Shown: positions 16,873 through 26,274 of the stretch, in pieces
Position numbering within the stretch: the first letter of the stretch is position 1
Layout: each line of letters opens with the position of its first letter
Assembly (NCBI GenBank): GCA_021793235.1
Contig: JAJYTD010000033.1
Location: forward strand, 1-47,896
From: Actinomycetes bacterium
GTDB lineage: Bacteria; Actinomycetota; Actinomycetes; Streptosporangiales; Streptosporangiaceae
Reading direction: 5' to 3'
Length of the DNA: 47,896 bases
Translations under genes and position numbers: made by a program
Notes under the pieces: generated by a model
Databases searched by the model: none
What the model was told of the DNA's origin: nothing
The model's input: only the letters and a program-made list of their open reading frames with translations

Positions 16873-18147
16873 ATGAATACCTCTAGAGCCGGCGCCGCCG
16901 GGGCCATCGCGATCGGCCTCCTCACCGTGACCGCCTGCGGGGGCGGCGGTTCGGCCGACGGCAAGATGCACGTCTGGATGTACCAGGACAGCCTCGCTGT
17001 AGTGCAGAAGTCCGCCGTCGAGAGGTTCAACGAGGACGCCGATATCGAGGCGGTGGTCGACGAAGTACCAGGGGACACCTACCAGGACAAGGTCCGCACG
17101 GTGATGGGCTCGGGCGACCAGCCCGACGTCTTCTTCAACTGGGGGGCCGGCAGTATCCAGCCCTACGTCGAGCAGGACATGCTGCTGCCGCTCGACGACG
17201 CGCTGGAGAGCGACCCGGAGTTCGCGGACGCCTACATCTCCTCGGTCATGGAGGCCGGCAAGGTCGATGGTGTCCAGTACGGCATCCCCTTGCGCGGCAC
17301 CCAGCCCGTGATCCTCTTCTACAACAAGGAGGTCTTCGAGGATGTCGACGCCGAGGCCCCCGAGACCTGGGACGACATCATCGACCTGACCGACACGTTC
17401 AAGGACGAGGGGATCACCCCCTTCGCCCTCGGCGGCGCCGACGCCTGGACCGAGCAGATGTGGCTGCAGTACCTGGTCGATCGCCAGGGCGGACCGGAGG
17501 TCTTCCAGCGCATCCAGGACGGCGACTCCGAGGGGTGGCGCGACCCGGCGGTCCTGAAGGCCGCCGAGACCGTCGAGGACCTGGTCGAGCGCGGCGCTTT
17601 CGGCGACAACTTCGCCTCGGTCAGCTACACCGAGGGCGCGGCATCGGACCTGCTCGCCCAAGGCAAGGCGGCCATGCACCTGATGGGGTCCTGGGAGTTC
17701 TCGACCCACCTGGACCAGGCACCGGAGTTCGCCGAGGAGGGCCTGGGCTACGTCGCCTTCCCCGCGCTCCCCGACGGTGAGGGCGACCCCGCCAACGTGG
17801 CCGGCAACCCGACCAACTACTTCTCGGTGAGCGCCGACAGCGAATACACCGAGGAGGCGGTCGAGTTCCTCAAGACGACCTCCTCGGAGGAGTACGTGCA
17901 GGACATGGTCGACAACGGCGAGGTGCCGACCACGACCGGCGCCGAGGAGCTCCTCAAGGACAGCCCCGACCCCGACTTCGCGACCTTCCAGTACGAGATG
18001 GTGCAGGACGCCCCGCACTTCCAGCTCTCCTGGGACCAGGCGCTGCCGCCGGAGGTGGCCACGCCCATGCTCACCGAGATCGAGAAGCTGTTCAACGGCC
18101 AGATCAGCCCTGAGGAGTTCGTCGACGCAGTGGCGGAGCTCCAGTGA
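16873..18147 (+). CDS. bxlE: Sugar ABC transporter substrate-binding lipoprotein (xylobiose-type)
   Basis: ATG 16873 follows CGGAG at good spacing; the GTG at 16867 overlaps the ribosome-binding site and was not used. The product is 424 residues. The signal ends in the lipobox VTAC (Cys22), followed by a family 1 extracellular solute-binding domain (MHVWMYQDSLAVVQKSAVERF, GDQPDVFFNWGAG, GSWEFSTHLDQAPEFAEE). It is anchored outside the cell and delivers an oligosaccharide to the permeases encoded immediately after it (GTGA overlap). Substrate assignment to xylobiose or xylo-oligomers is by analogy with bxlEFGA and by operator type. Confidence 0.85.
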   Translation: MNTSRAGAAGAIAIGLLTVTACGGGGSADGKMHVWMYQDSLAVVQKSAVERFNEDADIEAVVDEVPGDTYQDKVRTVMGSGDQPDVFFNWGAGSIQPYVEQDMLLPLDDALESDPEFADAYISSVMEAGKVDGVQYGIPLRGTQPVILFYNKEVFEDVDAEAPETWDDIIDLTDTFKDEGITPFALGGADAWTEQMWLQYLVDRQGGPEVFQRIQDGDSEGWRDPAVLKAAETVEDLVERGAFGDNFASVSYTEGAASDLLAQGKAAMHLMGSWEFSTHLDQAPEFAEEGLGYVAFPALPDGEGDPANVAGNPTNYFSVSADSEYTEEAVEFLKTTSSEEYVQDMVDNGEVPTTTGAEELLKDSPDPDFATFQYEMVQDAPHFQLSWDQALPPEVATPMLTEIEKLFNGQISPEEFVDAVAELQ

Positions 18148-19064
18148 GCACCACCGCACTGAGCCGAGTCCGGTCCGGGGCCGCACCCCGGACCGGCCGA
18201 CCCGGCGCCGTTTGGGCCCTGCCCGGCCTGCTGTTCTTCGGGATATTCGCCGTCCTGCCCATGGGGCTGGTCGCCTACCTCTCCCTGACGAGTTGGGGCG
18301 GGCTGGGCGCGCCGCGCTTCATCGGTATGGAGAACTGGTCGCGGCTGGCCGGCGACACCGTCATGCACAAGGCCATCGTCCTCAGCCTGGTGCTGACCGT
18401 GGCCAACTGGGCGGTGCAGACCCCCATCAGCCTTCTGCTGGGGGTCTGGGCGGCCGGACCGCAGCGCAACCGGGCCGTCCTCTCGGCGGTCTTCTTCACC
18501 CCGCTGCTGCTGTCCTCCGCGGCGATCGCGATCATCTGGAAATCGCTGCTCGACCCCAACTTCGGTCCCCTCGCCCAGGTCGGCCCCTGGCTGGGCTACC
18601 CCGGCGCCGATGTCCTCGGCGACTCCACGGGCGCCTTCGCGGCGATCGTGTTCGTCAGCGCCTGGCAGTTCATTCCGCTGCATATGCTCCTCTACCAGGG
18701 AGGAGCGCGGCAGATCCCCGAATCGCTGTACCGGGCCGCCGAGATCGACGGGGCCGGGCGGCTGCGCTCGTTCTGGCACATCACCCTGCCCCAGCTGCGG
18801 CACACGATCACGACATCGTCGGTGCTGATGGTGGTGGGTTCGCTGACCTACTTCGAGACCGTGCTGATCCTCACCGACGGCGGCCCCGGGACCGACACCT
18901 CGATCGTCCCCTACCTGATGTACCAGGTGGGCTTTGAGAGCTGGAAGACGGGCTATGCCAGCGCGATCGCCTTCACTCTCGTCGTCGTGGCCACGGCCGT
19001 CTCGCTCATCATGGTCCGCCTCACCGGGTTCGGGGCCATGCGCAGTACGAAGGAGGGGATGTGA
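18144..19064 (+). CDS. bxlF: Sugar ABC transporter permease (MalF type)
   Basis: 306 residues with six membrane spans, starting at GTG 18144, which overlaps the previous stop by 4 nt. The coupling motif EAA-like ESLYRAAEIDGAGRLRSFWHITLPQL is complete. Hydrophobic segments such as GLLFFGIFAVLPMGLVAYLS open the protein. It forms the importer channel with the next permease. The ATPase is not encoded here; in actinomycetes such importers share the multipurpose ATPase MsiK encoded elsewhere. Confidence 0.9.
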   Translation: MSTTALSRVRSGAAPRTGRPGAVWALPGLLFFGIFAVLPMGLVAYLSLTSWGGLGAPRFIGMENWSRLAGDTVMHKAIVLSLVLTVANWAVQTPISLLLGVWAAGPQRNRAVLSAVFFTPLLLSSAAIAIIWKSLLDPNFGPLAQVGPWLGYPGADVLGDSTGAFAAIVFVSAWQFIPLHMLLYQGGARQIPESLYRAAEIDGAGRLRSFWHITLPQLRHTITTSSVLMVVGSLTYFETVLILTDGGPGTDTSIVPYLMYQVGFESWKTGYASAIAFTLVVVATAVSLIMVRLTGFGAMRSTKEGM

Positions 19065-19981
19065 AGCAGATGACACCGGCGCCTCCGGCCACTCCCCGGG
19101 AACGGCCGGCCGACTCCGGGGCCGTGCAGGTGCCTGATGCGCCGCGCCGCCGGCGCCGCCGACCCATTCGGCGCCCCAACCTGCTGGCCGGAGCAGGGGT
19201 GTTCCTGTGGCTGCTGGTCGTGGGCATACCCGTCTATGCCCTGATCATCGCGACCTTCCAGCGCAGCTCCGACTACCGGGCCGAAGGGCCGCTCACCCCC
19301 ACCGGGGATCCGACGCTGCAGAACTACGTCGCGGCGTTCGAGAACGGACTGCTCGGCTTCGTACTGAACACGCTCGTGGTCACCGCGGCCGTCGTCGCAC
19401 TGGTCGTGTTCTTCGCTACGACGATCGGCTACGCCGTGATCCGCTCCCGGACCCGGTGGACCTCGGGCATCTTCCGGGTGTTCCTCTTCGGCCTGGCGAT
19501 CCCGGCGCAGGCCGTGGTCATCCCCGTCTACCTCATCATCCGCGAACTCGGGCTCTACGACTCGCTGACCGCGATCGTGCTGCCGACCGCGGCGTTCGCG
19601 CTGCCGGTGTGCGTGCTCATCCTCACCGGTTCGATGCGCGACATCTCCGAAGAGCTCTATGAGGCCATGGCGCTCGACGGGGCCGGTCCGGTGCGCACGT
19701 TCCTGCAGCTGGTCGTCCCGCTGTCGCGCTCGGGGATCAGCACGGTGGGCGTGTACGCGGCACTGCAGGCCTGGAACGGCTTCATCTTCCCGTTCATCCT
19801 CACCCAGTCTCACGACAACCGGCTGATCACTCTGGGCCTGTTCGAGTTCCAGGGCCAGTACCGCGTGGACATCCCCGGTTTGCTGACTGCGGTGCTGCTC
19901 TCCGCGATCCCCATCTTCATCGTCTACCTCGTCGCGCGTCGCTCCCTGGTCAACGGACTGATGGGCGTCGGTGGGAAATAA
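19061..19981 (+). CDS. bxlG: Sugar ABC transporter permease (MalG type)
   Basis: 306 residues, GTG start overlapping the previous stop by 4 nt. After a cytoplasmic arginine-rich tail (RRRRRPIRRP) it has six membrane spans and the coupling motif EELYEAMALDGAGPVRTFLQLVVPLS. The segment YAALQAWNGFIFPFIL is typical of MalG-type subunits. It completes the heterodimeric channel with the preceding protein. A 73-nt gap separates it from the GH3 gene, still within one likely transcript. Confidence 0.9.
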   Translation: MKQMTPAPPATPRERPADSGAVQVPDAPRRRRRRPIRRPNLLAGAGVFLWLLVVGIPVYALIIATFQRSSDYRAEGPLTPTGDPTLQNYVAAFENGLLGFVLNTLVVTAAVVALVVFFATTIGYAVIRSRTRWTSGIFRVFLFGLAIPAQAVVIPVYLIIRELGLYDSLTAIVLPTAAFALPVCVLILTGSMRDISEELYEAMALDGAGPVRTFLQLVVPLSRSGISTVGVYAALQAWNGFIFPFILTQSHDNRLITLGLFEFQGQYRVDIPGLLTAVLLSAIPIFIVYLVARRSLVNGLMGVGGK

Positions 19982-20054
19982 CCGCCGCACATCGACGACC
20001 GCACGTACCACCAGAGGCTCCGCGACCCGGAGCACCGATCCAGAAAGGCGACAC

Positions 20055-22487
20055 ATGACGCCTCTTCCCCAGTCCGCCGATGATGGCCGTACTCGTGGGC
20101 CGTACTCGGAAAGTGCTGCAGCCGGCGCCGATGCGGCCTGGCGGGACCCGTCACTGCCGGCACCGGAGCGGGCGAAGCTGCTGCTTCGGCTGATGACCCT
20201 GGAGGAGAAGACCGCCCAGCTCTACGGCGTCTGGGTGGGGGCCGAGGCTTCGGGAGAAGGGGTTGCGCCCTACCAGCACGACCTGACCGAGGAGCCGCCC
20301 GGCTGGGAGCAGGTCATCGCTGACGGGCTGGGGCAGCTCACCCGGCCCTTCGGCACCGCACCGATCGACCCCGCCATCGGCGTGCAGGCGCTCGCGCGCT
20401 CGCAGAAGGAGATCGCGGCCGCGAACAGGTTCGGTATCCCGGCGCTCGCCCACGAGGAGTGCCTGGCCGGATTCACCGCCTGGACCGCCACGATCTACCC
20501 CGTCCCCCTGTCCTGGGGGGCGGCGTTCGACCCCGACCTGGTCGAGCGCATGGCCGCACGGATCGGGACGAGCCTGCGCGGCGTCGGCGTCCACCAAGGG
20601 CTGGCGCCCGTCCTCGACGTCACCCGCGACCCGCGGTGGGGGCGCACCGAGGAGACCATCGGCGAGGACCCCTACCTGGTCGGCACGGTCGGCACGGCCT
20701 ATGTCCGCGGGCTGCAGTCCACGGGGGTCGTCGCGACCCTCAAGCACTTCGTCGGCTACTCGGCCTCCCGCGGCGGCCGCAACCTCGCGCCGGTCTCCGT
20801 GGGGAGCCGCGAAATGGCCGACGTGTTGCTGCCCCCGTTCGAGATGGCGGTGCGCGAAGGCGGCGCGAGGTCGGTCATGCACGCCTACAACGACAACGAC
20901 GGCCTCCCGGCCGCGGCGGACACCGGCCTGCTCACCAACCTGCTGCGCGACACGTGGGGCTTCGAGGGAACGGTGGTGGCCGACTACTTCGGCATCACGT
21001 TCCTGCACACCCTGCACGGTGTCGCGGGCTCGTTGGCGCAGGCCGCCGGAGTCGCCCTCTCCGCGGGGGTGGACGTCGAGCTGCCGACGGTGCGCTGCTT
21101 CGGGGCCCCGCTGGCGGAGGCCGTGCGCGCGGGCGAGGTCCCTGAAGACCTGGTCGACCGCGCCGCTCTGCGGGTACTGACCCAAAAGTGCGAGCTGGGG
21201 CTGCTCGACCCGGACTGGGAGCCGCTGCCGCCCGGAGTGGGGGAGACCGCATCGGAGCAGGGCGGTATCGACCTGGACCCCGATGACGGCCGTGAACTCG
21301 CCCGCCGCCTCGCCGAGGAGTCGGTGATCCTGCTCGCCAACCCCGCGGATGCGCTTCCGCTGCCGGCCGGGGTGGCGCGCCTGGCCCTGGTCGGCCCCAA
21401 CGCCGACACCGCGGAAGCGATGCTGGGCTGCTACTCCTTTCCCTCCCACATCGGATCGCAGTACCCGGACCTGCCGCTGGGAGTGGAGATACCCACGCTG
21501 CTGGACGGGCTGCGCGCCGAGCTGCCCCAGACCCGCATCGACCACCGCCGCGGATGCGGTGTCGATGGAGACGACGAGTCGGAGATCGCGGCGGCGGTGG
21601 AGGCGGCACGCTCCGCGGAGGTCTGCGTCGCCGTGCTGGGTGACCGCGCCGACCTCTTCGGCCGGGGAACCTCGGGTGAGGGCTGCGACGCGGCGGACCT
21701 GCAGCTGCCCGGAGTCCAGCAGCGGCTCCTGGAAGCCCTGATCGCCACCGGCACCCCCGTGGTCCTGGTGCTGTTCACCGGTCGACCCTACGCTCTGGGC
21801 GGGCTCGCCGAGCGGTGCGCTGCGGTCGTGCAGGCGTTCTTCCCCGGCGAAGAGGGCGGGCCCGCGGTGGCCGGCGTCCTCACCGGACGGGTGAACCCGA
21901 GCGGCCGGCTGCCCGTGAGCGTGCCCCGCGCCCCCGGAGGGCAGCCCGCGCCCTACCTCGCGCCGGCGCTGGGCCACCGCAGCGAGGTCAGTTCGGTGGA
22001 CCCCACACCGCTCTACCCCTTCGGACACGGCCTCTCCTACACCCGCTTCTCCTGGACGAACCCGCGCATCGAGGGCCGTCCCGCGGGGGAGGGGGCGGAC
22101 CCGGTGGCGGTGCCCACGGACGGAGCGGTCACGATCGGCTGCACGGTCCGCAACGAGGGCGGCGCCGCCGGTGCAGACGTCGTCCAGCTCTACCTGAGCG
22201 ACCCCGTGGCGCAGGTGGCCCAGCCGCAGCGCCGGCTGGTCGGCTACGCGCGGGTCGCCCTGGAGCCGGGGGCCGCGCGCCGGGTGGAGTTTCGGGTGCA
22301 CGCCGACCTGGCGGCCTATACGGGGCCGGACGGGCGGCGCATCGTGGAGCCCGGCGACCTGGAGCTGTGCCTGGCCGCCTCCAGCGCCGCGCCGCGGTAC
22401 ACGGCGCGGCTCCGGCTGGAAGGCGGGCTTCGCGTTGTCGACCACACCCGGCACCTGGTGAGCGAGGTGACGGTGCGCGACTGCTAG
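20055..22487 (+). CDS. bxlA: Glycoside hydrolase family 3 (beta-xylosidase or beta-glucosidase)
   Basis: 810 residues from ATG 20055, preceded by AAAGG; the 28 codons further upstream are not family-like. The GH3 N-terminal barrel shows DPRWGRTEETIGEDPYLVG, KHFVGYSASRGGRN and the nucleophile motif VVADYFGI with D310. The alpha/beta sandwich (ILLANPADALPLP...) and a C-terminal fibronectin III-like domain (VTIGCTVRNEGGAAGADVVQLYL) follow. There is no signal peptide, so it acts in the cytoplasm on imported oligosaccharides, matching its position last in the importer operon. Family members of this layout are often xylosidases; glucosidase activity is possible. Confidence 0.88.
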   Translation: MTPLPQSADDGRTRGPYSESAAAGADAAWRDPSLPAPERAKLLLRLMTLEEKTAQLYGVWVGAEASGEGVAPYQHDLTEEPPGWEQVIADGLGQLTRPFGTAPIDPAIGVQALARSQKEIAAANRFGIPALAHEECLAGFTAWTATIYPVPLSWGAAFDPDLVERMAARIGTSLRGVGVHQGLAPVLDVTRDPRWGRTEETIGEDPYLVGTVGTAYVRGLQSTGVVATLKHFVGYSASRGGRNLAPVSVGSREMADVLLPPFEMAVREGGARSVMHAYNDNDGLPAAADTGLLTNLLRDTWGFEGTVVADYFGITFLHTLHGVAGSLAQAAGVALSAGVDVELPTVRCFGAPLAEAVRAGEVPEDLVDRAALRVLTQKCELGLLDPDWEPLPPGVGETASEQGGIDLDPDDGRELARRLAEESVILLANPADALPLPAGVARLALVGPNADTAEAMLGCYSFPSHIGSQYPDLPLGVEIPTLLDGLRAELPQTRIDHRRGCGVDGDDESEIAAAVEAARSAEVCVAVLGDRADLFGRGTSGEGCDAADLQLPGVQQRLLEALIATGTPVVLVLFTGRPYALGGLAERCAAVVQAFFPGEEGGPAVAGVLTGRVNPSGRLPVSVPRAPGGQPAPYLAPALGHRSEVSSVDPTPLYPFGHGLSYTRFSWTNPRIEGRPAGEGADPVAVPTDGAVTIGCTVRNEGGAAGADVVQLYLSDPVAQVAQPQRRLVGYARVALEPGAARRVEFRVHADLAAYTGPDGRRIVEPGDLELCLAASSAAPRYTARLRLEGGLRVVDHTRHLVSEVTVRDC

Positions 22488-22510
22488 GCGGCTCGACCGC
22501 CTGACCATCT

Positions 22511-22545
22511 CGGCTTCCCCGGAGAGAGCTTCTCCGGGGAAGCCG
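22511..22545 (+). terminator. Terminator of the sugar operon
   Basis: A 15-bp perfect stem (22511-22525 with 22531-22545) closes a GAGCT loop, 24 bp after the GH3 stop codon. Confidence 0.9.
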
Positions 22546-22577
22546 GACCGGTAGTAGAAGGATACGTACGACCGGTT

Positions 22578-22591
22578 GGAAAGCGCTTTCC
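22578..22591. promoter_or_regulatory. Orphan LacI-type operator GGAAAGCGCTTTCC
   Basis: A perfect 14-bp palindrome with central CG, beyond the operon terminator and about 160 bp before the Mut7-C gene. It resembles LacI/CcpA-type sites. No sugar gene follows. Confidence 0.55.
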
Positions 22592-22655
22592 GAGTCCGGG
22601 ACCTCGACGGTGCCGTCCCGATCAGCTGATCAGGGGTAGCCCCGGTTTTCGGCCT

Positions 22656-22705
22656 GCGGGCGCCTGGCCTGCGGGGGCGCGGGCACCCGCAGGCCAGGCG
22701 CCCGC
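22656..22705. terminator. Strong hairpin (20-bp stem) upstream of the Mut7-C gene
   Basis: Arms 22656-22675 and 22686-22705 pair perfectly over 20 bp with a 10-nt loop. It starts about 170 bp after the GH3 stop and ends 43 bp before the next gene's ATG. It may be a second terminator or an mRNA leader structure. A separate 12-bp palindrome, GATCAGCTGATC, lies at 22620-22631. Confidence 0.6.
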
Positions 22706-22748
22706 GCGTTCGGCTGCGCTGCCTTGTTCCCGGTGGCATGCTGGCCGG

Positions 22749-23483
22749 ATGGACCGGCTGTGCCTGCGCTTCGCCGCCGAGCTGCGGTTCTTCCTCGCGC
22801 CGCGCCACCGGGGCGGCGCGGCGCGGGTCGGCCACGATGGGACGTCGTCCCTGGGGCACGTGGTCGAGTCGCTCAAAGTCCCGCTCACCGAAGTCGGCGC
22901 CCTGCGCGTGGACGGCCGGCCGGTGGCGCCCTCCCACCGCCCCCGCGGAGGCGAGACCGTGGACGTTCTCGCCGTGCGGCGGCCCCAGGAGGTGCCTTTC
23001 CCCGTACCGCGTTTCGTCCTCGACGTCCACCTGGGAGCGCTGGCGCGCCGACTGCGGCTCGTCGGCGTGGACAGCGCCTACCGCAACGACATGGACGATG
23101 ACGCGCTCGTGGCGCAGGCCAACGCCGAACAACGGGTGCTGCTGACCAAGGACCGCCGGCTGCTGCACCGCAGGAGACTGCAGGCCGGCGCCTACGTGCG
23201 CGGTGCACACCCCGACCGCCAGCTCGACGACGTCCTCGAACGCTTCGCACCGCCTCTGGCGCCCTGGAGCCGGTGCACCGCCTGCAACGGCGCCATCGTC
23301 CCCGTTTCCAAGGACGACGTCGCCGACCGGCTCGAACCGGGCACCCGCGCTGACTACGACACCTTCGCCCAGTGCCGGTCCTGCGGCCGGATCTACTGGC
23401 CGGGTGCCCACCACCGGCGCCTGGCCGCTGTCGTGGCCGTGGCCCGGGAGGCCGTCGCGCGCAGCGGCTGCGAGCAACCCTGA
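22749..23483 (+). CDS. Mut7-C RNase-domain protein with N-terminal ubiquitin-like fold
   Basis: 244 residues. Positions 1-80 look like the Mut7-C ubiquitin/MoaD-like domain (VGALRVDGRPVAPSHRPRGG followed by VDVLAVRRPQ). From about residue 88 the Mut7-C domain follows (RFVLDVHLGALARRLRLVG, NDMDDDALVAQA, RVLLTKDRRLLHR), a PIN-like nuclease fold with conserved aspartates. It ends in a zinc ribbon with two Cys pairs (CTAC and CRSC). This layout is common in actinomycetes and is thought to bind or cut RNA; no partner is adjacent. The ribosome-binding site before ATG 22749 is weak. Confidence 0.85.
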   Translation: MDRLCLRFAAELRFFLAPRHRGGAARVGHDGTSSLGHVVESLKVPLTEVGALRVDGRPVAPSHRPRGGETVDVLAVRRPQEVPFPVPRFVLDVHLGALARRLRLVGVDSAYRNDMDDDALVAQANAEQRVLLTKDRRLLHRRRLQAGAYVRGAHPDRQLDDVLERFAPPLAPWSRCTACNGAIVPVSKDDVADRLEPGTRADYDTFAQCRSCGRIYWPGAHHRRLAAVVAVAREAVARSGCEQP

Positions 23484-23512
23484 AGACCACCGCGGCCGCT
23501 TCCTTCGGTGCC

Positions 23513-23528
23513 GGCTTCGGTGCCGAAG
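23513..23528. terminator. Candidate bidirectional terminator
   Basis: GCTTCG(GTGC)CGAAGC lies between the convergent Mut7-C and acylase genes (56-bp gap). The stem is 6 bp with a tetraloop. Confidence 0.45.
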
Positions 23529-23539
23529 CGCCTCGCGTG

Positions 23540-26182
23540 TCAGGGCCGCAGCGTGAGCGTGTCCTCGGCCGCCTCGCGTACCGCCTCAGGGCTGAACGGC
23601 ATCGGGATGGTCGCACCCGCCGCCCACAGCGGGGTCTGGTCCTGGTAGTGCTCGTGGAAGGCGTGGCCGGAGACCCCGGTCAGGTCGATCCAGCGCGCCG
23701 AGTCGAAATCGGAGAGGTCGATGACCATCCGCATCGACGGCACTGTGGTCACTGCATAGCCCTCGGCGGGGTTCCACCCGGTGGCGTTGACGATACTGGA
23801 GCCGCCCGCCGCCTCCACGGGGTCGCCGTTGAACAGCCACTCCACGGGTGCGATACCGGAGACGCCCAGGGACTGGTTGCGTGCGGTCAGAACGTGCAGA
23901 TCGCCCCAGCGCCACTGGGCGGGGTCGTCCCCGAGGCGGTCGGTGAGCTCGTCGGCCGCCCGCTCCATGGCCAGCGCCACGACCTCGTCCCGGCCGCTGG
24001 CCTTTGCGCCGTCCCACCACGCGGAGTCGGGGTCCTCCAGCAGGCCGGCCAGCACGACGAACCCGCGGGAGCCGCTGTCCATGGGGTAGTCCTCGCCGAG
24101 TTCGTCGAAGGTCAGCGGCAGCAGGTGGCGCCAGGTCGCGTTGTAGAACGCCGCCTGCGGGGAGTCGGTGCCCTGCTGGAAGTCCCAGTCGGCCAGCAGC
24201 TTCTGGGCCTCGGCGGCCGTGCCGTCGACGTCGGCCGCGAGCAGGTGGGGGACGACGGCGCGGGCGCCGCTGTTCTCGGCGTCGGCCTGGATGTCGGCCA
24301 TGTCCGCGGCGGTGACCTTCGCGCCGCCCTCGACGGTCGCGGAGAGGAGGTCGTTGATGCGCTGCGAACGGTACCCGTAGTCCCAGTCGAAGGTGAGGTG
24401 GTGCGGGTACGCGGTGTCGGTCACCGCCTGGTTCGCGGTGACGATGAACCCCGATTCGGGGTTGTGGACACTGGGCAGCTCCTCGAAGGGGATCTCGCCG
24501 TCCCAGTCGTATGCGGAGTCCCAGCCGGGCGCGGGCCAGCGCCCGTCGCCCTTTCCGCGGACCGGGATCCGCCCGGGCGCCTGGTAGCCGATGGTTCCGT
24601 CGGTGTCGGCATAGACCAGGTTCTGCGCGGGCACCTCGAAGGAGCGCGCGGCCTCGCGGAACCCCTCGAAGTCCGTTGCGCGGTTCAACAGGAAGATGGC
24701 ATCGGCGGTGGTGCCGGGCTGCAGCGCGGTCCAGCTCAGCGCGACGGCGTAGTCGCCGCTCTGCGCCTGCTCCGCCGGTTCGCCGTCACCGTCGACCGGC
24801 GGCTCGGCGCCGATCTCGCGCAGGTCGGCGGCGGCGTCGGAGAGCAGCGGCCCGTGGCGGGTGGAGCGTACGGTCAGTTCGACATCGTCCCCGCCCGCGA
24901 CCGCGATCGTCTCCTCGCGGGTGCGCAGCGGCTCCTTCTCGCCGTCGACGATGGCGGCGTCGCCGTCGATGCGCTCCAGGTACAGGTCGGCGACATCGGG
25001 GCCGAGGTTGGTGAACCCCCAGGCGATATCGGCGTTGTGGCCGATGACGACACCGGGCAGTCCGGCGAACCCGAACCCGGTGACGTCGAACGGGCACTCC
25101 TGGCTGACATCAGTGCAGTGCAGGCCCACCTGGTGCCACACCGACGGCATCTGCGCGCCGAGGTGGGGGTCGTTGGCCAGCAGCGGAAGGCCGGACTCGG
25201 TGTGCTCACCGGAGACCACCCAGGAGTTCGACCCCAGCTCGGGGGAGGCGGGCCCGAGCAGCTGGGGCAGTGCCTCCAGGCCGTTTGCCACCTCGGTGAG
25301 CGCGGTCGCCGCTTCCACTGGCACCGCCTCCGCCGGCGGCGGATCGGCCGGTGCATCCGGTGCATCCGGTGCTTTCGGGGCGTTGCGCGCCGTGCCGTCG
25401 GCGGGCGGCAGCGCCTCGTCGGCGGGGCCGCTTTCCCCGGCGCTGAATTCGCCGTCGCTGACCGTGCCCCCGGTGACGATGGGGGCGTGGTCGGCCTCGG
25501 GGTAGTCCGGGTACAGCTCCTCGACCTGCTCCCGGGTCAGTCCGGAGGCGAGCAGCCCGGCGCGGTCGGTCTCCTGCTGCATATTGCCGCGCAGGTCCCA
25601 GGCCATCGCCTTCAGCCAGGCCAGGCTGTCGACGGGAGTCCACTCCTGGATCTCGTAGTCGGGAGCGATGAACCCGAGCACGGCGTATTCCAGGCTCACC
25701 TCGGCCCCGTCGCGGTCGGCGAGGTAGGCGTTCACCCCGTCTGCGTAGGCGGTGAGGTAGCGCTGCGTGTCCTCTGCCAGCAGGTCGAACTCCTGCTCGG
25801 CGACGTGGCGCCAGCCCATCGTGCGCAGGTAGGCGTCGGTCTCCACCTGATCGGGGCCGAACATCTCCGCCAACCGCCCCGCTGTGGTGGCCCGGTTGAC
25901 GTCCATCTGCCAGAACCGGTCCTGGGCGTGCACGAACCCCTGGGCGGTGAACAGGTCTTCGGCGGTGTCGGCATAGATCTGGGGGATGCCGTAGGCGTCG
26001 CGGTACACCGTCACCGGGGCGTCGAGCCCGGGCAGCGCCAGTTCCCCGTCGTAGTCGGGAAACGATCGCTGAACAGTGAAGACACCGACTCCGGCGGCGA
26101 TGAGGACCAGGACGGCGAGCCCGGCGAGGACGCCCAGCGCCCAGCGCTTCGGGCGGGTCAGGCGGGATCGAGCGGTAGACAT
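23540..26182 (-). CDS. Penicillin acylase family protein (Ntn hydrolase)
   Basis: 880 residues. An N-terminal hydrophobic segment (about residues 13-37) exports or anchors it. The alpha part (VTVYRDAYGIPQIYADTAEDLFTAQGFVHAQDRFWQMDVNR) is followed by an Ala/Pro/Asp-rich spacer of about 60 residues. The autocleavage site is ELG|SNSW, making Ser318 the N-terminal nucleophile of the beta chain; LLANDPHLG and the later FVVLAGLLEDPDSAWWDG region fit the family. Such enzymes hydrolyse amides, including penicillins, acyl-homoserine lactones and cyclic lipopeptide side chains; the true substrate is unknown. It is transcribed alone. Confidence 0.93.
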   Translation of the reverse strand: MSTARSRLTRPKRWALGVLAGLAVLVLIAAGVGVFTVQRSFPDYDGELALPGLDAPVTVYRDAYGIPQIYADTAEDLFTAQGFVHAQDRFWQMDVNRATTAGRLAEMFGPDQVETDAYLRTMGWRHVAEQEFDLLAEDTQRYLTAYADGVNAYLADRDGAEVSLEYAVLGFIAPDYEIQEWTPVDSLAWLKAMAWDLRGNMQQETDRAGLLASGLTREQVEELYPDYPEADHAPIVTGGTVSDGEFSAGESGPADEALPPADGTARNAPKAPDAPDAPADPPPAEAVPVEAATALTEVANGLEALPQLLGPASPELGSNSWVVSGEHTESGLPLLANDPHLGAQMPSVWHQVGLHCTDVSQECPFDVTGFGFAGLPGVVIGHNADIAWGFTNLGPDVADLYLERIDGDAAIVDGEKEPLRTREETIAVAGGDDVELTVRSTRHGPLLSDAAADLREIGAEPPVDGDGEPAEQAQSGDYAVALSWTALQPGTTADAIFLLNRATDFEGFREAARSFEVPAQNLVYADTDGTIGYQAPGRIPVRGKGDGRWPAPGWDSAYDWDGEIPFEELPSVHNPESGFIVTANQAVTDTAYPHHLTFDWDYGYRSQRINDLLSATVEGGAKVTAADMADIQADAENSGARAVVPHLLAADVDGTAAEAQKLLADWDFQQGTDSPQAAFYNATWRHLLPLTFDELGEDYPMDSGSRGFVVLAGLLEDPDSAWWDGAKASGRDEVVALAMERAADELTDRLGDDPAQWRWGDLHVLTARNQSLGVSGIAPVEWLFNGDPVEAAGGSSIVNATGWNPAEGYAVTTVPSMRMVIDLSDFDSARWIDLTGVSGHAFHEHYQDQTPLWAAGATIPMPFSPEAVREAAEDTLTLRP

Positions 26183-26274
26183 GGGATGACCTTAGAAGCC
26201 CCCGGCCACGGTAGAACCCGTTGCAGATATCGCTTCCACAACATCGGCCGATCCCGGGCGGCGGTGGCGGGTCC

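Noticed and set aside
20151-23477. 1,108-codon minus-strand open frame antisense to the GH3 and Mut7-C genes
   Set aside because: Composition is shadow-like, with no motif or ribosome-binding site. Both plus-strand genes are well supported.
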